Assembly: GCA_947628635.1 (NCBI GenBank) | Contig: CANRAX010000027.1 | Span: 1 to 13,025, forward strand | Reading direction: 5' to 3' | DNA from: an uncultured Bacilli bacterium | GTDB lineage: Bacteria; Bacillota_I; Bacilli_A; RF39; UBA660 | DNA length: 13,025 nt | Shown: piece after piece, positions 1-6,022 of the stretch | Layout: every line of letters begins with the position of its first letter | Position numbering within the stretch: the first letter of the stretch is position 1 | Made by a program: the position numbers and the translations under genes | The notes under the pieces: model-generated | Seen by the model: only the letters and a program-made list of their open reading frames with translations | Told to the model about the DNA's origin: nothing | Databases searched by the model: none

Positions 1-90
1 ACGCGTTCGGTTTATTTTAGCGTCTTCATTGACGGTTTTTGTCGTGGACAAAATTTATGTTTTTATTTTCAACCTTTACCCTCCTAAAAA
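1..90. other. Left-edge stretch, no gene assigned
   Basis: No gene can be assigned here. On the minus strand there is a strong Shine-Dalgarno-like AGGAGGG (revcomp of 79-85). At good spacing it is followed by a TTG (72-70) that opens only five codons before TAA (57-55). In the same frame, codons after that stop stay open to the window edge, about 17 residues that I do not recognise. Two small perfect hairpins lie in the same DNA: CGTC/GACG (21-24 with 31-34), and TTTTGTC/GACAAAA (37-43 with 47-53, loop of 3). It may be the translation start or leader of a gene leaving the window leftward, but too little is visible to say. Confidence 0.25.
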
Positions 91-133
91 TTATTATGTT
101 AATTTTAATTGTTTTATTCATATTTTATCCCAT

Positions 134-157
134 TAATGATATCATTATATAAAGGAG
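134..157 (+). promoter_or_regulatory. RBS of the VanY-type gene with adjoining palindrome
   Basis: AGGAG at 153-157 lies 8 bases before the ATG at 166 and decides that start over an upstream in-frame ATG at 109, which has no ribosome binding site. Directly upstream, 134-147 is a perfect 14-bp palindrome, TAATGATATCATTA, which could be an operator or simply AT-rich chance. No convincing -35/-10 pair was found in 85-150; TTGTTT at 109-114 with ATTAAT at 132-137 is only a weak candidate. Confidence 0.45.
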
Positions 158-165
158 CGAAAATA

Positions 166-1077
166 ATGACTAAGAAAAGGAAAAAAATAAAATTAAAAAA
201 AGCACCTTTTATAATTATTATCATTTTAGTTTTATCATTAGTGCTTATTATTTCTATATCAAACAAGAATTCTTCATCTAAAAATGAAATTACTGAAAAT
301 CAAAAAAATTCAAAAGTTAAAAAAAGTAACGAAAAACTAAAAGAACTAAACTATATTAATGAAAAATTAGATTATTTTAACAACGACTACATAGATCGTT
401 ATCTTACTTATAAAAAAGAAAATCCTAATTTACCAATAAAAAAAGTAATTATAAATGTTAATATTGGATTAGATTATCCCTACTATGAAAATTCACATGA
501 AGCTGAATATTTAAATACTTCCTATTTACTTGTTAATAAATACAATTATTTACCCGAAAATTATATCCCTGATAACTTAGTTACTATTGATAGTATATAT
601 AGCAATGGAGAAAAAGTCATGGTTGACTATGCAAAAGACGCCTTTGAAAAATTAGCTAGTACCGCTAAAAATGAAGGTTATAATATTTATGCTATGTCTA
701 CCTACCGCAGTTATAATTATCAAGTTGGTCTTTATAACCGTTACGTTTCTGAAGATGGCAAGGAAAGTGCTGACACATATTCTGCTCGACCAGGCTATTC
801 TGAACATCAAACTGGATTAACCGTTGATGTTTACAATAAAGAAAAATCTTACACTGACTTTGATAAAACTAAAGAATATACTTGGATGCAAGATAATGCT
901 CATAAATTTGGTTTTATCTTAAGGTACCCAAAAGACAAAGTATCAGAAACTGGTTACACGTATGAATCCTGGCATTATCGATATGTTGGTGAGGAAATAG
1001 CAACTTATATACATGAACATAATATATCTTTTGAAGAATATTTTGTAAGATTTTTAGAAAATAAAAATAACCCTTAA
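166..1077 (+). CDS. Membrane-anchored D-alanyl-D-alanine carboxypeptidase (VanY family, peptidase M15B)
   Basis: This is a predicted zinc metallopeptidase that removes the terminal D-Ala from peptidoglycan stem peptides outside the membrane. The 303-residue protein begins with a lysine-rich cytoplasmic stub, then one hydrophobic segment (about residues 14-31) serving as signal anchor, then a low-complexity Lys/Asn/Ser linker and the catalytic domain (about 90-290). Visible family signatures are STYRSYNYQ (about 178-186), SEHQTGLTVD (212-221; predicted Zn ligands H214 and D221) and ESWHYRYVG (267-275; catalytic E267, third Zn ligand H270). Start chosen at 166 because of AGGAG 8 bases upstream. 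The gene stands alone on the plus strand and converges on the surface-protein operon. The family assignment is firm. Whether it works in wall maturation, recycling or glycopeptide resistance cannot be told; no vanS/vanR or ligase neighbour is present, so resistance is not suggested. Confidence 0.93.
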   Translation: MTKKRKKIKLKKAPFIIIIILVLSLVLIISISNKNSSSKNEITENQKNSKVKKSNEKLKELNYINEKLDYFNNDYIDRYLTYKKENPNLPIKKVIINVNIGLDYPYYENSHEAEYLNTSYLLVNKYNYLPENYIPDNLVTIDSIYSNGEKVMVDYAKDAFEKLASTAKNEGYNIYAMSTYRSYNYQVGLYNRYVSEDGKESADTYSARPGYSEHQTGLTVDVYNKEKSYTDFDKTKEYTWMQDNAHKFGFILRYPKDKVSETGYTYESWHYRYVGEEIATYIHEHNISFEEYFVRFLENKNNP

Positions 1078-1088
1078 TGGGTTTTTTT
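1069..1088. terminator. Bidirectional intrinsic terminator between convergent genes
   Basis: Stem AACCC/GGGTT (1069-1073 with 1079-1083) around a 5-base loop, followed on the plus strand by T at 1082-1088. The stop codon of the carboxypeptidase (1075-1077) lies inside the loop. Read on the minus strand the same hairpin is followed by ATTTTTATTTT, so it can also end the operon that stops at 1119. Confidence 0.75.
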
Positions 1089-1118
1089 ACTTAAAAACAT
1101 TTATATCTTTCATACTTT

Positions 1119-1694
1119 TTAATTATCATATTTTTTTTGAAAATATTTAAATAATTCATAAAACATAGTAAAAATTAACCAAACAACCAAAAGCAAATTA
1201 CTGATTTGAACAATGGCTAAAATAACTTCATTTTTATACAAATCAACAACATTAATCAAATCTATTCCATCGTAACTAGCAAGAGCCATAAATGACATAA
1301 ATAAAAAATACAATATACTAAAGAAAAAATAATTTACACCTTTTTTAAAAGAGGTCATTTTTTCACTAAAAACAGTTTTTAACATTACAATCGTTACAAA
1401 TAAAATAATAAAAAAATAAACAACAGTAGATGGAAAATAAACATAATTCATAATTGCCTTAATAAAGGAATTAAAACTTACTCGTGCATAATCACTATAA
1501 CTAATTATAATCCCTATCAAAAAGCCAATATATGTTCCAACAGCAACTATTTGAACAATTCTATTTTTTCTTTTCAAATTAAAAAGCAAAATAAAAAATA
1601 AAAGAAGGCTAACTATTAACATCTCAATAGATAAAAATGATGAAAAAATATACTTTAATATTACACCAATTTTTTCTATTAAAGATAAATCCAT
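1119..1694 (-). CDS. Five-helix integral membrane protein linked to sortase
   Basis: I do not recognise a family. The 191-residue product is almost entirely hydrophobic, with about five predicted membrane segments (roughly residues 15-39, 47-66, 84-108, 119-141 and 155-180) joined by short basic loops, and ends in a charged tail (about 183-191). No catalytic motif is apparent. AAGG lies 7 bases before its ATG. It is the last gene of the surface cassette, starting 11 bases after the sortase stop, so co-expression with the sortase and its substrate is very likely. A role in export, assembly or anchoring of the surface protein is inference from position only; it might equally be unrelated to sorting. 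Its 3' end faces the carboxypeptidase gene across a shared terminator. Confidence 0.75.
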   Translation of the reverse strand: MDLSLIEKIGVILKYIFSSFLSIEMLIVSLLLFFILLFNLKRKNRIVQIVAVGTYIGFLIGIIISYSDYARVSFNSFIKAIMNYVYFPSTVVYFFIILFVTIVMLKTVFSEKMTSFKKGVNYFFFSILYFLFMSFMALASYDGIDLINVVDLYKNEVILAIVQISNLLLVVWLIFTMFYELFKYFQKKYDN

Positions 1695-1705
1695 AGTATC
1701 ACCTT

Positions 1706-2359
1706 CTAAACTAATTCTGCAATATAAACTGTTTGGCTTGTATCATCATTTTTTGTGCAAGTAATCAAAGTAAGTGTTGTTTTAGAATAATTTCTCACAA
1801 TCGATACAACACCTTTTTTAGGAACGGTATAAATATTAACTATTTTATAATTATATCTTTGTTTATTGTATGTAACAGACGCTTCATCACCTATATTTAA
1901 TCTATAAAGATAAGCGAAATAAGCGCCATATCCGTTTCCTGAATGGGACATTAATATTAGATTGCCATTTACAACATCAGGTAAAGCAGAACCTTTAACC
2001 ATACAAACATTCCAATCTAAATTATTATATTTTGAATCAGAATTATAAAAACCTCTTTTTAATCCAATTTTTGGTATTTCTAAAACCCCTAAATACTTAT
2101 CATAATCTATATAATATTGTTTTTCTCCTTGTTGTGGCTCTTCTGGTGTAAGATTTTCTACAATTGGTACTTCCCGAATAATTTCTTCATTAACATCAAC
2201 ATCCATCATTGCAATCTTCATTTCGGAAAAAACTTCGTTTTTTAGTTTTACCAGATAACGCCATGAGAAAGTTACAATTCCTACAAATATAAGTAAAGAG
2301 CCAAGTAATAATAAATGACTCTTTTTTATATTATTCTTTGACTTTTGCATTTTTGGCAT
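1706..2359 (-). CDS. Sortase family transpeptidase with Gln at the usual Arg position
   Basis: Sortases cleave a C-terminal sorting signal with an active-site Cys and join the protein to the cell wall or to another subunit. The 217-residue protein has an N-terminal membrane anchor (about 14-37), a linker, and a sortase barrel from about residue 85. The catalytic His is in MSHSG (H139) and the catalytic Cys in TLITC (C201). The Arg expected about eight residues after the Cys is absent: residue 209 is Gln in TSQTVYIAEL. A second cysteine, C119, is present. I do not assign a class. The start overlaps the adhesin gene by 29 bases and has only a weak AGG far upstream, suggesting translational coupling; a second ATG at 2350 is possible. 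Its neighbour is the probable substrate. Confidence 0.88.
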   Translation of the reverse strand: MPKMQKSKNNIKKSHLLLLGSLLIFVGIVTFSWRYLVKLKNEVFSEMKIAMMDVDVNEEIIREVPIVENLTPEEPQQGEKQYYIDYDKYLGVLEIPKIGLKRGFYNSDSKYNNLDWNVCMVKGSALPDVVNGNLILMSHSGNGYGAYFAYLYRLNIGDEASVTYNKQRYNYKIVNIYTVPKKGVVSIVRNYSKTTLTLITCTKNDDTSQTVYIAELV

Positions 2360-3626
2360 TTGCGTATACGATACCTACTCCACACAACAATACTATTAGA
2401 CCGATAAAGTACATCGTTTGAGCCATGCTAGATTTAGAAGCAGTATCAGGTGCAGGAGTAAGTTCAAAATCATATTCAGCAGGTCTACCATTAGTTACAT
2501 TTTTTAAAGTAGTCAACTGTTGGAAATCGCCTTCATTTACTGCTGAAAATCTTCTAGCAGATAAAGTATCAAAATTACCCACAACATCTAATTTAATATC
2601 AACAGCTTCTTCAATAGAATCAACTGGAACTTTTATATAAAATTTTGTACCTGGTGCTAAGTTACTTAAATCCTCTATTGTATGAAATTGTTCATCAACA
2701 ATTTCTGTATCATCTGGAATACCCTCAGGAAGAGTAATAGAAAAACTCTTAAGTTCAGCAATTGATTTATCACTAGTATTTTCTAAAACACTAAGTTTCT
2801 TTGAAAAGTAATATTTCTCATCTTGTGAAATAGTTACATCGCCATCTTCAACAACACTAACACCATAAGCACTTTCATATGGAACATTATGCAACTCCAT
2901 CGCTTTATCGTATACTTGATGAGCTGTCATATTTGTACCTTTTATTTTGTAATAATCAACTAAATATTTACTTTCATCATTTGTATATCCAACCTTGTCA
3001 GAATTCATTTCATTAATATTTTGTCCATACTTAATAAAAGCTGACTGAAAAACATTTTGTTTATCAGTTTCACTTAAAGCACTTGTAGGATCAAGTCCAG
3101 TTTCTTTTAAATATACCCAAATTAAAGCCTGAGATATCCACATTTCAACTTTATGATCAGCATTATCACCCTCAATTGCTTCGATAGGTTCCATCTCTAC
3201 TTCTGGATAAAGATTAGCCATTAAATAAATCAAACCAACATCTGTTATAGAAGAATCATCAGCATTTAGTTCATATTTAGTGTCCACTGTATCCTTTTGT
3301 CTTTCCAAACAATAAATAGGGAAAGTCTTTTTACCAGCTTGACAACCATTAGCATCTCCTTCGCAAGAAATCTCTGCAAAATGCATCATAATAGGAAAAC
3401 TTTTATTTGATAAAAGTTTATTAGCCACTTCAGTTTCCGTTTTAACATCAAAATTATCAGGAAGTTGATTTTCTTGAACTGTCTTCGTTGCAAAAGTTAT
3501 TTGGTTAAAACCAACTGCTACCAATGATACAACTGCTAAAATAGCAACAAAGAAAGCAAGTATAGACACTCCATCAATTTTCTTTTTTCTGTTATGATTA
3601 TTGTTCTCCATATAAATTTTTTCCAT
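2331..3626 (-). CDS. Thioester-domain (TQXA-like) surface adhesin with sortase sorting signal
   Basis: Predicted exported surface protein, 431 residues. It has a basic N-terminus and a hydrophobic signal segment (about 22-40) with a possible cleavage after TFA near 46. A thioester-type domain follows: Cys106 in FPIYCLER and Gln166 in WISQALIW match the Cys and the TQxAIW signature whose side chains form an internal thioester in this family, used for covalent attachment to targets. Two further cysteines (88, 95) sit close to Cys106. Residues about 240-385 look like a beta-rich stalk. The C-terminus is a sorting signal: PAPDTAS (391-397), hydrophobic segment (about 403-422) and a Lys-containing tail. 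The ATG at 3626 follows GGTGG by 7 bases; an in-frame TTG one codon earlier is less likely. Domain assignment rests on short motifs, so it is good but not certain. Co-transcribed with the sortase it overlaps. Confidence 0.82.
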   Translation of the reverse strand: MEKIYMENNNHNRKKKIDGVSILAFFVAILAVVSLVAVGFNQITFATKTVQENQLPDNFDVKTETEVANKLLSNKSFPIMMHFAEISCEGDANGCQAGKKTFPIYCLERQKDTVDTKYELNADDSSITDVGLIYLMANLYPEVEMEPIEAIEGDNADHKVEMWISQALIWVYLKETGLDPTSALSETDKQNVFQSAFIKYGQNINEMNSDKVGYTNDESKYLVDYYKIKGTNMTAHQVYDKAMELHNVPYESAYGVSVVEDGDVTISQDEKYYFSKKLSVLENTSDKSIAELKSFSITLPEGIPDDTEIVDEQFHTIEDLSNLAPGTKFYIKVPVDSIEEAVDIKLDVVGNFDTLSARRFSAVNEGDFQQLTTLKNVTNGRPAEYDFELTPAPDTASKSSMAQTMYFIGLIVLLCGVGIVYANAKNAKVKE

Positions 3627-3654
3627 CAAAACACCACCATATCCTTATGAAAAT

Positions 3655-3682
3655 ATTATAACATAAATTAAGTTTTTTTAAA
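3655..3682 (-). promoter_or_regulatory. Promoter of the adhesin-sortase operon
   Basis: A perfect -10 TATAAT (3660-3655) with -35 TTTAAA (3682-3677) at 16 bases spacing, 29 bases upstream of the adhesin ATG. The -35 overlaps the stop codon of the pyrimidine-nucleoside phosphorylase gene, and no terminator is seen between the two genes, so read-through from upstream is also possible. Confidence 0.6.
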
Positions 3683-4913
3683 GTCTTTTTTTCTGAATAT
3701 CAAAAATATCGACGCTTTTTGGCAATTTTACTTTTGACTTTACATATATTGTCGCCAAAGCATCACCTCTTTTTACCTTTTCGCCAACTAAATAATGTAG
3801 TTTTATACCTACACTATGATCAATTTTTTGATCTTTAGAACTTCTTCCTGCTCCTAATAACACAGATAACTTTCCTAATTCTAAAGCATCTATATTATTT
3901 ATTATTCCCGATTTGTGAGCAATTATATACATTTCTTTTTTACTAACTTTAATTTTATTTAAATTACCTCCTTGTGCTTTTACAAGTTCCAAAAACTTTT
4001 GATAAGCATATCCTTTATTAACAGCTTCCTTTACCAATAAAAGAGCTTCATCCTTAGAAATGCCTTTACTCATACTAACCATTTCAGAAGACAAATCATA
4101 ACATAAATCTACTAAAAAATTATTATCTTCCCGTCCTTGTAAAATATCAATGGCTTCTAAAACTTCTAAGCTATTACCAATACAAAAACCTAAAGGTATA
4201 TTCATATCACTTATTTTAGTTCTAACTTCTCTATTATAAATTTTTCCAATTTTTATCATCAACTCAGAAAGTTTTTGTGCTTCTTCAACTGTACTTATCA
4301 AAGCACCTTTCCCAATCTTTATATCAATTAATATTTTGTCAGCTCCACTTGCAATCTTTTTACTCATTATACTAGATGCAATTAACGGTATAGAACAAAC
4401 GGTTCCAGTAACATCTCTTAAAGCATAAATAGCTTTATCCATTGGTGCTAAATCTTTTGTTTGTCCCGTTATAACCAAACCAATCTTTTTGACTTGCTCA
4501 TATATTTCTTCATCAGACAAATCAGTCCTAAAACCTTCTATGGACTCTAATTTATCAATTGTACCACCCGTATAACCAAGACCTCTTCCACTCATTTTAA
4601 TAACTGGACATCCACATGAAGCAACTATTGGCGCAATTATTAAAGTAACCTTATCACCTATTCCGCCCGTAGAATGTTTATCAACTAAAATTCCTAATTC
4701 ATCAAAATCTAATATATCTCCACTATCAATAAATATTTTAGTAAGAGCAAAAATTTCTTCATCACTCATACCATTTATACAAATAGCCATCAATAAAGAA
4801 GCCATCTGATAATCAGCAACTTTACCATCTAAGTAACCATTAAAAAATATTTCTAATTCCTTATAACTTAATTCTTCTTTTAAACGTTTTTTATTTATAA
4901 TATCTACTATCAT
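3678..4913 (-). CDS. pdp: Pyrimidine-nucleoside phosphorylase
   Basis: Catalyses phosphorolysis of uridine, deoxyuridine or thymidine to the free base and (deoxy)ribose-1-phosphate in cytoplasmic pyrimidine salvage. The 411-residue protein shows the family order: an N-terminal helical domain (about 1-65), the phosphate-binding KHSTGGIGDK (79-88), the signature SGRGLGYTGGTIDKLE (108-123), the ALRDVTGTV segment with the substrate-binding Arg166, SSIMSKKIASGAD (180-192), and a C-terminal PYNP domain from about 330. It is about 20 residues shorter than the usual length near 430, mostly at the C-terminus. AGGAG lies 7 bases before the ATG, and its ATGA overlaps the stop of the acetyltransferase. 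I cannot separate pdp (broad) from deoA (thymidine-specific) by motif alone, though the sequence resembles the Gram-positive Pdp type. No deoC, deoB or cdd is adjacent. Confidence 0.95.
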   Translation of the reverse strand: MIVDIINKKRLKEELSYKELEIFFNGYLDGKVADYQMASLLMAICINGMSDEEIFALTKIFIDSGDILDFDELGILVDKHSTGGIGDKVTLIIAPIVASCGCPVIKMSGRGLGYTGGTIDKLESIEGFRTDLSDEEIYEQVKKIGLVITGQTKDLAPMDKAIYALRDVTGTVCSIPLIASSIMSKKIASGADKILIDIKIGKGALISTVEEAQKLSELMIKIGKIYNREVRTKISDMNIPLGFCIGNSLEVLEAIDILQGREDNNFLVDLCYDLSSEMVSMSKGISKDEALLLVKEAVNKGYAYQKFLELVKAQGGNLNKIKVSKKEMYIIAHKSGIINNIDALELGKLSVLLGAGRSSKDQKIDHSVGIKLHYLVGEKVKRGDALATIYVKSKVKLPKSVDIFDIQKKRL

Positions 4914-5317
4914 AATATTCTCCTAAATATATTTGACTCTCTTTTCTCAAAGCCATATTTTTCATACAAATGATGGGCAACAATTCTTTGATATCCTGAA
5001 GTAAGCTCTATATATTTAACCTTCTTATTTTTAGCCAGTTCCAGAATAAATTCCATTATCCTTTTACCTACACCTCTATTTTGAAAATTCTTATCAACAC
5101 AAATATATTCTAAATAAAAATATTTTACGTTTTTTATTATATCTAAAAGCTCCCTAACAATAAAGTATCCCACTACCTTGTCTTCGACAACAGCAACAAA
5201 TTCTAAAACTCTCTCATCTTTACAAAACTCATCTTTTTCAACTTGAAAGTTTTCTTTTAATATATTAAAAACTTTTCCATAATCATCATCTTGATATCTT
5301 CTAATTTCTATATTCAT
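4910..5317 (-). CDS. GNAT family N-acetyltransferase
   Basis: Predicted acetyl-CoA-dependent acyltransferase of 135 residues; the substrate is unknown. The acetyl-CoA-binding motif A is clear: YICVDKNFQNRGVGKRI (about 71-87), with the Q/RxxGxG signature at Q79-G84. The C-terminal motif B region, HHLYEKYGFEKRES (about 115-128), contains the typical Tyr-Glu-Lys-x-GF pattern. Length is normal for a single-domain GNAT. The ATG is preceded by AGGA at about 11 bases. It is the first gene of a two-gene unit and shares an ATGA overlap with the phosphorylase, which implies translational coupling, but no metabolic link between the two is evident. It could act on a small molecule or on a protein N-terminus (RimI-like); nothing in the sequence decides. 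Confidence 0.9.
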   Translation of the reverse strand: MNIEIRRYQDDDYGKVFNILKENFQVEKDEFCKDERVLEFVAVVEDKVVGYFIVRELLDIIKNVKYFYLEYICVDKNFQNRGVGKRIMEFILELAKNKKVKYIELTSGYQRIVAHHLYEKYGFEKRESNIFRRIL

Positions 5318-5398
5318 AAAATATTCTTTCCTTTCATTTTAAAAATATATATAATGCTGAAATTTATTTGAAAGAAACAACTATCTATTCTTATGCCA

Positions 5399-5427
5399 AT
5401 TGTAACAGATTTTACTTCTTTTTTCAA
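5399..5427 (-). promoter_or_regulatory. Promoter of the acetyltransferase-phosphorylase operon
   Basis: TTGAAA (5427-5422), 17-base spacer, TACAAT (5404-5399): a near-consensus housekeeping promoter in the 178-base gap after ssb. It implies a leader of about 75 bases before the ATG at 5317. No strong hairpin was seen in that leader. Confidence 0.7.
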
Positions 5428-5461
5428 ATTTTATATCATAGTTCATTTTATAAATTAGTTC

Positions 5462-5492
5462 AAAAAAATACAACTGACAAAACGTCAGCTGT
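5462..5492 (-). terminator. Intrinsic terminator after ssb
   Basis: On the minus strand ACAGCTGAC pairs with GTCAGTTGT (5492-5484 with 5478-5470), a 9-bp stem with one G-U pair and a 5-base loop, then A and seven T (5468-5462). It begins 4 bases after the ssb stop codon. Confidence 0.88.
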
Positions 5493-5495
5493 AAA

Positions 5496-5849
5496 CTATT
5501 CTTCATCTTCTTCAATTTCTTTTTCTTCTTTACCTTTGTTGGATAAAAAAGTAATTTTTTCGGCAATTATTTCAGTTACAAATTCATTTTTATCTTCTTT
5601 TTCAATTTTTCGCGACTGTACTCGGCCTTTTACCCCAACAATATCTCCCTTACCACAATATTGAGCCGTATTAGTAGCAATTGAGTCAAATGCCACACAA
5701 TCTACAAAATCCGTATCATAATTACCTTCAGCATTTTTAAAACTCCTTGGAATTGCCAAGCCTATCGTCGCAACACTAACACCTTTTTCCGACTTATTAA
5801 TAGTAATATCTCTCGTAAGTCTTCCAACCAAAATTACCTGATTTAGCAT
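5496..5849 (-). CDS. ssb: Single-stranded DNA-binding protein
   Basis: Binds single-stranded DNA during replication, recombination and repair through one OB fold. The 117-residue protein starts with the typical MLNQVILVGRLTRD and shows the conserved TIGLAIPR and TDFVDCVAFDSIA (about 46-58) blocks, ending the fold near residue 103. The tail is very short, Lys/Glu-rich, and ends EIEEDEE. It lacks the hydrophobic Pro-Phe tip (DDDIPF type) that recruits partner proteins in most bacterial SSBs. An ideal AAAGGAGGTG lies just upstream of the ATG. It is monocistronic, with its own promoter and terminator, and is not flanked by rpsF and rpsR as the main ssb often is. It may therefore be a second SSB, but the window cannot show whether another copy exists. 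Confidence 0.94.
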   Translation of the reverse strand: MLNQVILVGRLTRDITINKSEKGVSVATIGLAIPRSFKNAEGNYDTDFVDCVAFDSIATNTAQYCGKGDIVGVKGRVQSRKIEKEDKNEFVTEIIAEKITFLSNKGKEEKEIEEDEE

Positions 5850-5872
5850 ATCTCACCTCCTTTCGTATGCTT

Positions 5873-5901
5873 ATAATATCTAAGTTTTTTTTCAAGTGCA
5901 A
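5873..5901 (-). promoter_or_regulatory. Promoter of ssb
   Basis: TTGCAC (5901-5896), 17-base spacer, TATTAT (5878-5873), giving a short leader of about 17 bases that contains the SD sequence at 5863-5854. TTGAAA just downstream is an alternative -35 but has only about 14 bases to the nearest -10. Confidence 0.55.
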
Positions 5902-5938
5902 ACAGTCAATTTTAAAAAATAAGAACTAAAAACAAACT

Positions 5939-5974
5939 AAAAAATGAAATTTCCCCTAACGAAAATTCCATTTT
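5939..5974 (-). terminator. Intrinsic terminator at the end of the suf operon
   Basis: A 14-bp stem on the minus strand (5974-5961 with 5954-5941; two G-U pairs) with a 6-base loop. The stem ends in T, giving six T in a row (5944-5939). It lies about 50 bases after the sufB stop and separates the suf operon from ssb. The A-rich stretch 5880-5938 beyond it holds only the ssb promoter. Confidence 0.82.
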
Positions 5975-6022
5975 CCTAAATAAACATAATCAAATTAACA
6001 AATTTCCTAAAATTTAAAAAAA

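Noticed and set aside
109..165. Upstream ATG giving 19 extra residues to the carboxypeptidase
   Set aside because: No ribosome binding site at 109, while AGGAG precedes the ATG at 166 and the shorter form starts with a normal basic signal-anchor.
166..1077. Glycopeptide-resistance determinant
   Set aside because: VanY-family motifs are clear, but no vanH, vanA/B-type ligase, vanX or two-component regulator is nearby, so a housekeeping wall role is more likely.
2425..2640. Plus-strand open frame of 71 codons
   Set aside because: Lies antisense within the adhesin gene, has no ribosome binding site and no recognisable product.
5381..5566. Minus-strand open frame of 61 codons overlapping the ssb 3' end
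   Set aside because: Out of frame with ssb, runs through the terminator hairpin, and has a lysine-rich low-complexity start typical of a chance frame.
5368..5664. Plus-strand open frame of 98 codons
   Set aside because: Serine-rich shadow of the ssb tail and its terminator; no ribosome binding site.
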